Of a stretch of DNA of 64,000 bases, positions 27,880 through 37,513 are shown in pieces. Positions within the stretch are counted from its first letter, which is position 1; each line of letters opens with the position of its first letter. This DNA comes from Glutamicibacter uratoxydans (GTDB lineage Bacteria; Actinomycetota; Actinomycetes; Actinomycetales; Micrococcaceae). The stretch covers positions 155,807 to 219,806 of the forward strand of contig NZ_BJNY01000006.1 of the NCBI RefSeq assembly GCF_006539925.1, read 5' to 3'. The notes under the pieces are model-generated. The model was not told the DNA's origin. It was given only the letters and a program-made list of their open reading frames with translations, and did not search any database. Made by a program: the position numbers and the translations under genes.

Positions 27880-28750
27880 TTTCGACGACCTGATCAACCC
27901 GGATCTACATCCCGAATACGAGCCGGCGCCGATCTTCTCGGACGACACCTCGTTCATCGATGTCATCCGTCCGGAAGACATCAAGACCTCCACCCTGCAG
28001 GTTGACCCTGCCCGGGTGCCTGTGGTCATGGTCGACAACCTGCATGTGAAGTACCAGGTGTACTCCAGCGGCAAGGCCGTGGGCAACGCAGGGGCACGCC
28101 GCCTGCTGCAGCCTGCGAGCACCCGCGGCATCCGCACCGTGCACGCCCTGAAGGGCATCTCCTTTGTGGCCTACGAGAACGAATCCATCGGGATCATCGG
28201 CTCCAACGGTTCGGGCAAGTCCACCCTGCTGCGGGCAATTACCGGCCTGACCCCGCCGGCCGCCGGCGCTGTGTATGCCCGGTCGCGCCCGAGCCTGCTG
28301 GGCGTCGGCGCCGCCCTGATCCCCGACTTGTCGGGAGACAAGAACATCACCCTGGGTGGCCTGGCCCTCGGCTACAACCGCCAGCAGGTTGAGCAGATGC
28401 GCGAAGAAATCACCAAGTTCGCAGAGCTTGAAGATTTCATCGACCTGCCGATGCGCACCTACTCGTCCGGCATGGGCGCCCGCCTGAAGTTTGCCATTGC
28501 CGCTTCGAAGCAGCACGACATCCTGATCGTGGATGAGGCGCTGGCGGTGGGCGATGCGAAGTTCCGCAAGCGCAGCGAGGCAAAGATCCGCGAGATCCGC
28601 GAGAGCGCCGGAACCGTGTTCTTGGTGTCCCACTCGATGAACTCCATCAAGGAAACCTGCAACCGCTGTATTTGGATTGAAAAAGGCGTCCAGAAAATGG
28701 ACGGCGACCCGGAAACGGTGATCGAGGCCTATCAGAAGCACAAGAAGTAG
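27863..28750 (+). CDS. tagH: ABC transporter ATPase, teichoic acid exporter
   Basis: Nucleotide-binding subunit of about 295 residues. Walker A is GSNGSGKST (about 113-121), the signature is SSGMGARLKFAIA, Walker B ILIVDEALAVGD and the H-loop LVSHS. The N-terminal extension of about 60 residues and the signature variant SSGM are typical of TagH/Wzt-type polysaccharide exporters. The start is the ATG with GGAGGAG upstream, inside the permease gene, indicating coupled translation. No C-terminal carbohydrate-binding domain is present. Confidence 0.9.
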   Translation: MAGPISFDDLINPDLHPEYEPAPIFSDDTSFIDVIRPEDIKTSTLQVDPARVPVVMVDNLHVKYQVYSSGKAVGNAGARRLLQPASTRGIRTVHALKGISFVAYENESIGIIGSNGSGKSTLLRAITGLTPPAAGAVYARSRPSLLGVGAALIPDLSGDKNITLGGLALGYNRQQVEQMREEITKFAELEDFIDLPMRTYSSGMGARLKFAIAASKQHDILIVDEALAVGDAKFRKRSEAKIREIRESAGTVFLVSHSMNSIKETCNRCIWIEKGVQKMDGDPETVIEAYQKHKK

Positions 28751-28762
28751 AGTTGGGGACAC

Positions 28763-29800
28763 ATGACTGAATCACCCGGTGTTTCCTACATAATGCCGGT
28801 GCTCAATGAAGCCGATTACCTTCAAGAGGCCATCGACTGCATCCTTGCCCAGGAATACGAGGGCGAGAAGGAACTGATCGTGGCGCTCGGACCGAGCACC
28901 GATAATACGGACGAAGTCGCCCAGCGCATTGCCGACTCCGACTCACGTGTCCGTTTGGTGTACAACCCGCAGGGCCGCACCCCGATTGCGCTGAACCTTG
29001 CCATCGCGCAGGCAGTGCACTCGATCATCATCCGCGTGGACGCGCACAGCGAGATCCCCACCAACTACACCCAGCGCGGCGTCGAAACGCTGTTCCGGGT
29101 CGGCGCCCACGACGTCGGCGGCCTGATGGACGCCCGCGGCAAGACCCCGGTGCAGCGCGCGATCGCCGCCTCCTACCACTCGAAGTTCGGCTTCGGCGGC
29201 CCTGCCTACCATTCGGGCGCGCCCGAAGGCGAAGCAGAATCTGCCTACCTCGGTATTTTCCGCCGGGAGATCTTTGAAGAGGTCGGCTACTACGACGAGA
29301 GCATGTGGCGCGCCCAGGACTGGGAGCTGTGCCTGCGCATCCGCCAGGCCGGATACAAGGTCTGGTTCGACCCGGAGCTGAAGGTCGGCTACTACCCGAG
29401 GGACAACTTCATCGCGCTGATCAACCAGTCTTTTGCCTCCGGTACTTGGCGAGGGGAAATTGCCCGCCGCTTCCCGGAGGGCAAGTCCCTGCGCCATGAC
29501 ATCCCGCCGCTGATGCTGCTCGGCCTGGGGATCGGCATCGCGTCGGTCTTCGTGAAGCCCATGGTGGAGGATTCGGTGCCTGGCTTTGTCAACTTCCTGA
29601 TGAGCGCCGCGCAGGCGGGCCCCATCGTGTATGCGGGCGTGTGCCTGGTGGCAGGGCTGCGCAGTTCGGCGGTGGGAATCAAGGAGAAGCTGCTGACCGC
29701 CGCCGCTTATCCGCTGATCCACCTTCCGTGGGCCGCTGGCTACGTCAAGGGGCGCCTCTTCGGCGCTTCCGGCACGCTGGATAAAGGCCGCGTGAAGTGA
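28763..29800 (+). CDS. GT2 glycosyltransferase with membrane segments
   Basis: GT-A fold glycosyltransferase of 345 residues: SYIMPVLNEADYLQEAI at the start, IIRVDAHSE in place of a DXD motif, and AQDWELCLRIRQAG as the acceptor/catalytic-base region. The C-terminal third has hydrophobic stretches (about 240-330). The pattern resembles ExoA-type enzymes of polysaccharide synthesis. The donor sugar is unknown. It lies 12 bases after the ATPase gene and overlaps the next gene by four bases, so it is part of the export operon. Confidence 0.85.
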   Translation: MTESPGVSYIMPVLNEADYLQEAIDCILAQEYEGEKELIVALGPSTDNTDEVAQRIADSDSRVRLVYNPQGRTPIALNLAIAQAVHSIIIRVDAHSEIPTNYTQRGVETLFRVGAHDVGGLMDARGKTPVQRAIAASYHSKFGFGGPAYHSGAPEGEAESAYLGIFRREIFEEVGYYDESMWRAQDWELCLRIRQAGYKVWFDPELKVGYYPRDNFIALINQSFASGTWRGEIARRFPEGKSLRHDIPPLMLLGLGIGIASVFVKPMVEDSVPGFVNFLMSAAQAGPIVYAGVCLVAGLRSSAVGIKEKLLTAAAYPLIHLPWAAGYVKGRLFGASGTLDKGRVK

Positions 29801-30618
29801 GCGTAGACCGACCGAAAAGCCCCACCTTGGACCAGCTGCGCGCCGTCTGCCAGCCGCCCGAGGTCAGGGCCCGAAAGAACGCCGAGCACTGGACAGCCGA
29901 GCTGTACCTGCGCCACATTTCCATCTACCTGACAGCTGTGCTGGTCCGCACTCGAATCTCAGCCAACGGAGTGACCGGGCTGATGATCCTGGCCGGCTGG
30001 TGCATGTCGCTGGCGTTGCTGATTCCGGGGATCTGGGGGCCGCTGCTGGCGGTGGTCCTGTCCCAGGTGCAGCTGTACTTCGACTGCTCCGACGGGGAAG
30101 TGGCCCGCTGGCGCGGGACCCAGTCCCCGCGCGGCATCTTCATCGACATGGTGGGCCACCACACTACCGAGGCGCTGATTCCGATCGCGCTGGGCTACCG
30201 GGTGTTCACCGAGCTCTCCGCGACGCAGGACACTGCCGGCCAGGCCTGGCCGACGCTGTTCATGGCCGCCTGCCTCTCGGTGTTGCTGGTGCTCAACCGC
30301 TCCCAGTCGCTGATGGTCCACGCCGCACGCGGCATGGCGGGGCTGGGCAAGCTGCCCGACACCGCGGCCGCCAGGGCGGTGCCCACCACCACCCTGATCG
30401 GACGGCTGCGCTCCCTCGCGCGCTTCATGCCCTTCCACAAGCTGCTGCACGCGGTAGAGCTGAGCCTGATCATCCTGGCCTGTTCCGTGGTTTCCGCAGT
30501 GGCGGGAGTTCCCGGCCTGGCCGAGAAGTGGATGATCTGGATCCTGCTTCCGGCCTGCGTGCTGGTCAACATCGGCCATTTCCTGTCGAATATGGCCTCG
30601 TCCAGGCTCAAGGCCTAG
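29797..30618 (+). CDS. CDP-alcohol phosphatidyltransferase-family membrane protein
   Basis: Membrane protein of 273 residues with several hydrophobic spans. The CDP-alcohol motif is present as Asp96, Asp99-Gly100, Ala103-Arg104, Gly113 and Asp117, but the final Asp expected four residues later is His121, followed by another His. The GTG start overlaps the upstream gene (GTGA). Family members move a phosphoalcohol from a CDP carrier to an acceptor alcohol. Here the context suggests a lipid or polymer linkage step rather than bulk phospholipid synthesis, but the substrates are unknown. Confidence 0.8.
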   Translation: MSVDRPKSPTLDQLRAVCQPPEVRARKNAEHWTAELYLRHISIYLTAVLVRTRISANGVTGLMILAGWCMSLALLIPGIWGPLLAVVLSQVQLYFDCSDGEVARWRGTQSPRGIFIDMVGHHTTEALIPIALGYRVFTELSATQDTAGQAWPTLFMAACLSVLLVLNRSQSLMVHAARGMAGLGKLPDTAAARAVPTTTLIGRLRSLARFMPFHKLLHAVELSLIILACSVVSAVAGVPGLAEKWMIWILLPACVLVNIGHFLSNMASSRLKA

Positions 30619-30654
30619 CGGCCGATACGCTGTCCATCCAAGGTTGAGGAATTG

Positions 30655-31545
30655 ATGTCCACAGAAACCAAGCCGAGCATCGGCGTCGTCGTACTGACCA
30701 TGGGCAACCGCCCGGTGGAACTTCGGCGCGCCTTGGACTCGCTGCTTGCCCAGCGCGGGGTGTCCATCGACGCGGTCGTCGTGGGCAATGGATGGGATCC
30801 TGTCGACATTCCGGCACCGATCAAGACTCACTTCCTGCCGGAGAATCTGGGCATCCCCGCCGGACGCAATGCCGGCGTGTCCCAGGTAGAGGGCGAATAC
30901 CTCTGCTTCCTCGACGACGACTCCTGGTTCCTCGATGAGGACTTCCTCTCCAGTGCCGTCAGCCGCTTCGAGAAGTATCCAAAAATGGGTTTGCTGCAGC
31001 CACGGATCACCGATCCCGAGCACGAGGACCAGAACCCCACCCGGTGGATTCCGCGATTGAACAAGCGCACCGCGGTGGAGCCGAGCAAGGTCTTCCACGT
31101 GGGGGAAACCTGCCTGGTCACTAAGCGCGAGCTCTTCGACTCCACCGGGGGATGGGCCGGCGGATTCTGGTACGCCCACGAAGGGATCGAACTTGCCTGG
31201 CGCGTCTGGGACACCGGGACCTACGTCTGGTACGCGGGGGACATGCGCATCGGCCACCCGATCGTCGATCCGCGCCGCCACGACGAGTTCTACCGGCTCA
31301 ACGCCCGCAACCGGGTGTGGCTTGCCCGCAGGAACCTGCCGGCGCCTTTCACCTGGATCTACCCGACCTCGTGGATGCTCATCGAATGCCTGCGCCAGCG
31401 CAAGAACCGCAGCGCAGTGCAGCAGTATCTTTCGGGATGGCGCGCCGGATGGAAGGGCAGTCCCTGGTACAAGGACCCGCGCCCTAAACTTAAATGGAAG
31501 ACTTTGCTTCGGATGACCCTGGCCGGCAGGCCGCCGGTCATCTGA
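30655..31545 (+). CDS. GT2 glycosyltransferase
   Basis: Soluble GT-A glycosyltransferase of about 296 residues. VVVLTMGNRPVELRRALDSL opens the fold, NLGIPAGRNAGV is the nucleotide-sugar loop, and CFLDDDSWF carries the DXD-type metal site. It resembles rhamnosyl/galactofuranosyl-type GT2 enzymes; the donor is undefined. The ATG at 30655 follows GAGGA; a TTG three bases earlier is possible. It sits between the CDP-alcohol transferase and tagD in the glycopolymer operon. Confidence 0.85.
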   Translation: MSTETKPSIGVVVLTMGNRPVELRRALDSLLAQRGVSIDAVVVGNGWDPVDIPAPIKTHFLPENLGIPAGRNAGVSQVEGEYLCFLDDDSWFLDEDFLSSAVSRFEKYPKMGLLQPRITDPEHEDQNPTRWIPRLNKRTAVEPSKVFHVGETCLVTKRELFDSTGGWAGGFWYAHEGIELAWRVWDTGTYVWYAGDMRIGHPIVDPRRHDEFYRLNARNRVWLARRNLPAPFTWIYPTSWMLIECLRQRKNRSAVQQYLSGWRAGWKGSPWYKDPRPKLKWKTLLRMTLAGRPPVI

Positions 31546-31615
31546 GGTCCGTGCGCACAGCCCGGAACCAGCTACAGCTACGATGATCCACCACGAAGGT
31601 GGCTTGGAGGTAAAC

Positions 31616-32077
31616 ATGACTAAAACAGTTCTGACCTATGGAACGTTCGACCTGTTCCACATCGGCCACCTGAACATTCTCAAGCGTCTGAAGGAAAAGG
31701 GCGACCGCCTGATCGTCGGCGTGTCCACCGACGAGTTCAACGCGGTCAAGGGCAAGAAGCCTGTTGTCCCGTTCGAACAGCGCCGGCAGATCGTCGAGGC
31801 CATCAAGTACGTTGACCTGGCCATCCCGGAAGAGAACTGGGAGCAGAAGCGCCTGGACATCAAGAAGTATGATGCGAAGGTCTTCGGCATCGGCGAGGAC
31901 TGGAAGGGCCACTTCGACGACCTGGGCGACGAGGTCGAAGTTGTCTACCTGCCGCGCACCGCAGGCATCTCGACCACCGAAATGAAGCGCGTGCTCAGCG
32001 AATTCGACGAACGCCACGTCGAATCCCTGAAGAACACCCTTGATACGCTCAGCCAGATCGTCAAGGAACTGAGCTAG
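31616..32077 (+). CDS. tagD: Glycerol-3-phosphate cytidylyltransferase
   Basis: Forms CDP-glycerol from CTP and sn-glycerol 3-phosphate, the activated precursor of poly(glycerol phosphate). The nucleotidyltransferase motif is GTFDLFHIGH (9-18), with the late RTAGISTT segment corresponding to the RTxGISTT signature. Length 153. The ATG has GGAGG five bases upstream, preferred over an in-frame codon at 31583. Its neighbours are TagF-like transferases, which consume the product. Confidence 0.95.
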   Translation: MTKTVLTYGTFDLFHIGHLNILKRLKEKGDRLIVGVSTDEFNAVKGKKPVVPFEQRRQIVEAIKYVDLAIPEENWEQKRLDIKKYDAKVFGIGEDWKGHFDDLGDEVEVVYLPRTAGISTTEMKRVLSEFDERHVESLKNTLDTLSQIVKELS

Positions 32078-32146
32078 GTTCTTAACCAACAGCTCGTCCA
32101 TCGATGTTTCGCTAAGACCAGGAAAAACAGAAGGAAGTTCAACGAA

Positions 32147-33406
32147 GTGAGTGGCTCGTTCAAGGCCGGAATCAGACTTTCGCTCAATGCGCTGGGACGC
32201 CAGCCGCTGGTGCGGCGTGCCTCGCAGCTGATGGGATTCAACTCCAATCCCGCAGGTGCAAGCGTCGGAATTTCGAATATCACGATCCCTGGCACCGTCG
32301 CAGTGTATTTCGGCGATGGAGCGGACAAGATCTACCAGCTCACTCAGTGGCTGCCGGTGCTTGAAGAACTGCATGAGAAGCACGAGGTGTTGCTGGTCTT
32401 CCGGTCGGTGGGCGCCTACAAGGCCGCCGGAAAGATCTCCGCGCTGCCTCGCGCCTTCGTCCGCCGCTTTGGCGACCTGATGGACCTCTATGACGACAAC
32501 GACCTCAAACTGGTGATCTACGTGAACAACTCGCGCAGCAATTTCCAGTCCCTAGATCACCCGCGCCTGGTCCATGTGCATGTCAACCATGGCGAGAGCG
32601 ACAAGTTGTCAATGGTGTCGAACAAGGCCAAAGCCTATGACAAGGTCTTCGTCGCTGGCCCCGCGGCAATCAAGCGCCACGAGGCCATGTTGATCGACTT
32701 CGACCTGGACAAGCTGGTGGTCGTCGGACGCCCGCAGCTTGACATCAACTTTGCGCCGGAGTTGGAACCCAGCCGGAAGTTCGACGTCCTCTACGCTCCC
32801 ACCTGGGAAGGCGAGAACGAAGACAACAACTACACGTCCATTGATTTGTACGGCACGGCCATTGTCGCCTCGCTGTTGTCCAACCCTGCGTTCAGGGTGA
32901 TCTATAAGCCGCATCCCCGGGTCGAGGAAAGCAAGACTCCGGGCGTTGCCGAGGGCCATGCCAAGATCATGGAGCTGATTGCCGAAGCGAATGCCGCTGG
33001 CGGCGAACACATCGTCTCCGAACAGGGCAATATTCTTGCAATGTTCGAGGCGACCGACGCGCTGATCACCGACGTTTCAAGCGTTGGCCTGGACTACCTG
33101 TATCTGCAGCCCGAAAAGCCGCTGATCATCTCGGATCGCCGCAGCAACCGCGAACGGCTGCTGCGCGACGCTCCCATCGCCCAAGCCTGCCCGGTCATCG
33201 ACCAGGACAGCATCGGTTCAGTCGATGAACTGCTGGAAACCGGCCTGTTGAAGGACGAAAACGCCCAGCAGCGCCGGGAGATGCGCAAGTTCTACTTTGG
33301 CGACCTGGAACTGGGCCAGTCCACCGAACGGTTCCAAGAGGTAGTGGCTGACCTTATTGAAACCCGCGAGGGGCAGCTGGCCGAATTCAAGGGCTGGCAC
33401 AGCTAG
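32147..33406 (+). CDS. CDP-glycerol glycerophosphotransferase-family protein (HGES type)
   Basis: TagB/TagF-family protein of 419 residues. The C-terminal GT-B-like region has VIYKPHPR and DALITDVSSVGLDYLYL, the family acceptor/CDP-glycerol site. The catalytic His region reads VNHGESDK (about residue 148) instead of the canonical WHGTPLK. It would transfer glycerol phosphate from CDP-glycerol to a lipid-linked acceptor, as primase or polymerase. The GTG start has AAGGAAG upstream. It is paralogous to the minus-strand gene at 37.5-38.7 kb. Confidence 0.85.
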   Translation: MSGSFKAGIRLSLNALGRQPLVRRASQLMGFNSNPAGASVGISNITIPGTVAVYFGDGADKIYQLTQWLPVLEELHEKHEVLLVFRSVGAYKAAGKISALPRAFVRRFGDLMDLYDDNDLKLVIYVNNSRSNFQSLDHPRLVHVHVNHGESDKLSMVSNKAKAYDKVFVAGPAAIKRHEAMLIDFDLDKLVVVGRPQLDINFAPELEPSRKFDVLYAPTWEGENEDNNYTSIDLYGTAIVASLLSNPAFRVIYKPHPRVEESKTPGVAEGHAKIMELIAEANAAGGEHIVSEQGNILAMFEATDALITDVSSVGLDYLYLQPEKPLIISDRRSNRERLLRDAPIAQACPVIDQDSIGSVDELLETGLLKDENAQQRREMRKFYFGDLELGQSTERFQEVVADLIETREGQLAEFKGWHS

Positions 33407-33608
33407 AACTCGCAAAACCACCTGGGACCCGGAGGCAATGAATCGCCGGGGCACTGCATTCGGCAGGGGTATTGACGAAGAGGCTTCATGTTTCAAGGTA
33501 ATACCAAGCTGAATGTGAGAAGATTTCATGTTTGCTCAAGCCTGGTTCGGTCGTAGGCGGATTCAAAGTCTTGGCAGCATAATTTTTTATTCACCATGAA
33601 GGTTGCTC

Positions 33609-36600
33609 GTGAACTCATTTCGTACCCGTGTTGTCCTAAGTCTTGGTCGTCGGATCGACCGGATCAAGAGGACTAGAATTTCCGCCTTGTACTACAAGAA
33701 AGTACTGGGATTCAAAGTCTCCACGGCACCCGAAGTGCAGTTTTCCTATGGCTTGAGCCTGTACAAGTGCAAGAAGTACGCAGATGCAGTGGTCCATCTG
33801 GAAGGTGCCATCGCCCGCCAGCCGTACCGCTATGGGTGGATCCAGACGCTGGCACTGAACATGCAGCGCATGAAGAACTACGAGCGCGCGCTGGAACTCT
33901 TCGAAGCAGCCTGCCAAGGCGAACCCGACCGCATCAACTGGCGCGTGCGCTGGGCAAAATGCGCCCGCCAAGCCCGCCGGAACGACGAGGCGCTGGCAAT
34001 CCTGGACCAGATGCTCGTCGACTTCCCGGACAGCCCCGAAGCCAGCGGCGCGATCGCTACCTTCCTGAAGGACCACGGCCAGCGCTGGCGCGAGCTAGAT
34101 ATCCGCGAGGCCTACCAAGAACAGCACGAGAGCGAGCCGGAATGGTTCTATCTCGCAGGCGAAGCTGCACGCTTCATGTCCCGCTTCGAGCAGGCGGCGG
34201 ACTTCTATCGCAGGGCCATCGAGCTGAACGACGATGTACTGAAGTACCACTACGCGCTGGGACAGGCCCTGGAATCCCTGGGCGGCGCCGAGCAGGCGGA
34301 GCAGGCCTATGCCCAGGCTGTGGCCATTTCCAACAGCGAACTGGTGCACCAGACCGGCATCGGCAGGCTGCACGAGCGCAATGAACAGTGGGCCAAGGCG
34401 CTGGAATCCTACACGCGGCAGCTGGAACTGGGCGGCGATCCGGCCAAACGCTGGAACCTGAACTACCGGGCCGGCGAGGTGGCCTCGCGCCTGTTCAAAT
34501 TGGACGAGGCGGCCGAGTTCTTCGCCGCGGCGGCCAAGCTCGGCGCCACGGCGGAAGAGCGCGTGAAGTCCAGCTATGCCCGCGGACGGGTGCTGGCCCG
34601 CGCCGGCAGGCACCGCGACGCGGTAGCCGCCTACGAGGCCTTCGTCTATGAACTGGGCGAGCAGCAGGCGATCAAGCCCCAAGTTCCCTACTTCCGCTTT
34701 GGCTACTCGCTGCAGCGCGAAGGCCAGTTCGAGCGCGCGGCCAAGCAGTACCTGCTGGCCGCCGACGCGTGGGGCTACTACGCCGGCAAGGACAAGGATT
34801 CCAAGTGGGCGGGCCTGCGCGGCAACGAGCACTTCCAGCTGGGCGCCGCAGCGGAAGCCGCAGGCGACTGGCGCGAAGCGGCCGAGCAGTTCGCGCAGGC
34901 GCTGTGGCATGCTTCCTCCACCGAACGCGGCTGGCAGGCCCGTGCCGGACGCGCCTTCGCCAAGCTGGGCGAGTTCGAAACCGCCTGCCGGTACTTCGAG
35001 CACATGCTCATGTTCACCGAAATCTCGGTGGCAGGCACCGGCGACGCGCTCAAAGGTGTGGGCCGGCGCCGCGGAGCCCTGGCCATCCATGCTCGAGACA
35101 CGCAGCCCATGGACGAGCATCTCGTGCTCTTCGAGTCCTCCCACGGCAACAACGTGCACTGCCACCCGTTCGCCATCTACCAGGCCATGCGCCAGGACCC
35201 GCGGTTTGCCGGATTCCGCTACGCCTGGGTGTATAACGACCAGAGCTCCATTCCGCAGCAGCTGGCTGAAGATGCCGACGTGGCGATCGTCAAGCAGCAT
35301 TCGGACAAGTACATCTCGCTGCTGGGCACCGCCAAGTACCTGGTGAACAACGCGACGTTCCCCACCTACTTCCTGCGCCGCGAGGGCCAGCAGGTGCTGA
35401 ACACCTGGCACGGAACGCCGCTGAAGTTCATGGGCAAGCTGGTCAAGGACGGCGTGGCCGAGCACCGCAATGTGCAGCGCAACTTCATGGCGACCACCCA
35501 CATGATGGTCCCCAACGAACACACCTTCAAGACGCTGTCGGTGGACCACGACCTCGACGGCCTCTTCCCGGGCAAGGTCGCGCTGACCGGCAGCCCGCGC
35601 ATCGACAGCACGCTGAACCTCAGCGCCCAGCGCCGCGGCGAGATCCTTGAACTGCTGGGCATCGACGCGGACAGCACGCAGAAGATCGTGCTCTTCGCGC
35701 CCACCTGGCGCGGCCAGCTTAAGGACCGCTCCTACGATGTGGCAGGGCTGGTCGACGACCTGGCCAAGCTGGCCGAGGGCGGACACCACATGCTCTTCCG
35801 CGCCCACCGCTTCGCCGAACAGCTGATCGGCGACGCAGACCTGGATGCGACCATTGTCCCGGCATCGATCGACACCAACGAGCTGCTGGCGGTAGTCGAC
35901 GTGCTGATCACCGACTACTCCTCGATCTTCTACGACTACCTGCCGATGAACCGCCCGGTCGTCTTCTACACGCCGGACTATGAAGCCTATGAGGCCGAGC
36001 GCGGGCTGTACTTCGACCGCGCCACGTGGCCAGGCAATGTCTACGACGAGATTGATGACGCGGCCGCCGAGGTGCGGCGCCTGACCTCCGGCCAGGGCGT
36101 GGAAGCCCACGCCAACTTCGCGCAGAACGCCGCCGAATTCTCCCCGATGGAGGACGGCGCGGCCACCGGGCGGGTCATTGAATTCTTCTTCTTCGGCGAC
36201 GATTCGCACCTGCTGGAGCAGCCGGTGGAAGAACGCACCAAGCTGCTGTTCTACCAGGGCGGGTTCAAGCCCAACGGCATCGCCACCGCCTTCACGAACC
36301 TGATCAGCGCGCTGGATCCGCGGAAATACCTGGTGTCCATTGCGGTGGACACCAACGCGGTGGCCAACAACCCCGATGCCCTGCAGATCCTTGAATCCCT
36401 GCCGGAGCACGTGCGGATCCTGCCGCGCGCCGGGGCGACCACGATGTCCGCAGAGGAGCGCTGGGTCTCCGACCAGTTCCACGCGCAGCGCGGCCACGCT
36501 TCGCCGGCCGCGGAGCAGATCCACATGGGCACCATGACCCGTGAAATGCACCGTTCATTCGGCGACGTGCACTTCGATGCGGCCATCGACTTTGAAGGCT

Positions 36601-37424
36601 ATTCGCGCTTCTGGGCCGCGCTGTTCGCCGCCGCGCACTCCCACGCGGACCGCACCCTGATCTACCTGCACAATGACATGGTCGGCGAGTGGCTGTTGCG
36701 CTTCGGCACGATGTCAGGCCTGTTCGTGACCTACCCGCACTTCGACCAGCTGGTCTCGGTGACCGAGAGCGTGGGGGACCTGAACCGCGAACAGCTCTCC
36801 GAGCGCTTCGGCCTGGACCCGGCGCAGTTCACCGTTTCGGAGAACCTGCTGGACCTGGACAAGCCGCTGGCCTGGTCAAAGCTGGGCGAGCCGGTCCACG
36901 AGTTCGAAGGGGAAAACCTGACGGTCTTCGCCAACATGGCAAGGCTGTCGCCTGAAAAGGGGCAGGCCAAACTGCTCGAAGCCTTCGCCGAAGTCCACCA
37001 GCGCCATCCGGAAACCCGCCTGCTGCTGATCGGCGACGGCCCGCTGCACTCGGATCTTGACCGCGAGATCGAGGCTAGGGGCCTGGAAGAGGTCGTAGCC
37101 ATCACTGGGCTTCTGGCCAACCCGTTCCCTACCCTCAAGAGCGCCGACTGCTTCGTCTTCTCTTCGGATTACGAAGGCCAGGGACTGGCAATGGTCGAGG
37201 CGCTCATGCTCGGCTTGCCGGCGGTATCCACCGATGTCGTGGGCTCGCACAGCGTTCTGGTTGGAGGCTACGGCCTGCTCGTGGAGAATTCCGTGCAGGG
37301 CCTGGTCGACGGCATGGAGCAGCAGCTGGCCGGCTACCAGGCGCCGAAGAAGTTCGACGCCGCCGAATACCAGGCCAGTGCGCTGGCCCAGTTTGAGCAG
37401 CTGCTGCAGCTGGCCAAGGTCTAG
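33609..37424 (+). CDS. TPR - glycerophosphotransferase - GT4 fusion protein
   Basis: A 1271-residue protein with three parts. Residues about 25-480 are tandem TPR-like helical repeats (many A..Y...G/AL patterns). Residues about 500-870 form a TagF-type CDP-glycerol glycerophosphotransferase domain with NTWHGTPLK (about 598), LFRAHRF and LITDYSSIFYDY (about 767). Residues about 881-1271 form a GT4 glycosyltransferase with NMARLSPEKGQAKLLEA, LLLIGDGP and EGQGLAMVEA (about 1191). This suggests one cytoplasmic enzyme that both extends and glycosylates a poly(glycerol phosphate) chain. The GTG at 33609 follows AAGG; a TTG at 33603 is an alternative. A terminator follows. Confidence 0.88.
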   Translation: MNSFRTRVVLSLGRRIDRIKRTRISALYYKKVLGFKVSTAPEVQFSYGLSLYKCKKYADAVVHLEGAIARQPYRYGWIQTLALNMQRMKNYERALELFEAACQGEPDRINWRVRWAKCARQARRNDEALAILDQMLVDFPDSPEASGAIATFLKDHGQRWRELDIREAYQEQHESEPEWFYLAGEAARFMSRFEQAADFYRRAIELNDDVLKYHYALGQALESLGGAEQAEQAYAQAVAISNSELVHQTGIGRLHERNEQWAKALESYTRQLELGGDPAKRWNLNYRAGEVASRLFKLDEAAEFFAAAAKLGATAEERVKSSYARGRVLARAGRHRDAVAAYEAFVYELGEQQAIKPQVPYFRFGYSLQREGQFERAAKQYLLAADAWGYYAGKDKDSKWAGLRGNEHFQLGAAAEAAGDWREAAEQFAQALWHASSTERGWQARAGRAFAKLGEFETACRYFEHMLMFTEISVAGTGDALKGVGRRRGALAIHARDTQPMDEHLVLFESSHGNNVHCHPFAIYQAMRQDPRFAGFRYAWVYNDQSSIPQQLAEDADVAIVKQHSDKYISLLGTAKYLVNNATFPTYFLRREGQQVLNTWHGTPLKFMGKLVKDGVAEHRNVQRNFMATTHMMVPNEHTFKTLSVDHDLDGLFPGKVALTGSPRIDSTLNLSAQRRGEILELLGIDADSTQKIVLFAPTWRGQLKDRSYDVAGLVDDLAKLAEGGHHMLFRAHRFAEQLIGDADLDATIVPASIDTNELLAVVDVLITDYSSIFYDYLPMNRPVVFYTPDYEAYEAERGLYFDRATWPGNVYDEIDDAAAEVRRLTSGQGVEAHANFAQNAAEFSPMEDGAATGRVIEFFFFGDDSHLLEQPVEERTKLLFYQGGFKPNGIATAFTNLISALDPRKYLVSIAVDTNAVANNPDALQILESLPEHVRILPRAGATTMSAEERWVSDQFHAQRGHASPAAEQIHMGTMTREMHRSFGDVHFDAAIDFEGYSRFWAALFAAAHSHADRTLIYLHNDMVGEWLLRFGTMSGLFVTYPHFDQLVSVTESVGDLNREQLSERFGLDPAQFTVSENLLDLDKPLAWSKLGEPVHEFEGENLTVFANMARLSPEKGQAKLLEAFAEVHQRHPETRLLLIGDGPLHSDLDREIEARGLEEVVAITGLLANPFPTLKSADCFVFSSDYEGQGLAMVEALMLGLPAVSTDVVGSHSVLVGGYGLLVENSVQGLVDGMEQQLAGYQAPKKFDAAEYQASALAQFEQLLQLAKV

Positions 37425-37457
37425 CGGCACCGCCCAGCCGGCCGCTGGGAAAAATGC

Positions 37458-37496
37458 TTCAGGGCCCGTCCAATTGACGGGCCCTGAACCATTTTT
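37458..37496. terminator. Terminator between the fusion gene and the convergent gene
   Basis: A perfect 13-bp stem (37458-37470 with 37476-37488) with loop CAATT is followed by ATTTTTT on the plus strand. It lies between convergent genes, so it may serve both. Confidence 0.9.
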
Positions 37497-37513
37497 TATA
37501 GGGGGTGCTGCGG

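Noticed and set aside
29959..31617. Open frame of 552 codons antisense to the CDP-alcohol transferase and GT2 genes
   Set aside because: Lies opposite two genes with clear family motifs; no motif of its own.
33485..33533. Nine-base direct repeat TTCATGTTT ahead of the fusion gene
   Set aside because: Two short copies 40 bases apart are within chance expectation for this AT-rich gap.
34095..36551. Open frame of 818 codons antisense to the TPR/TagF/GT4 gene
   Set aside because: It mirrors a strongly supported gene in high-GC DNA, shows no recognisable motif and is rich in low-complexity residues; a codon-bias shadow.
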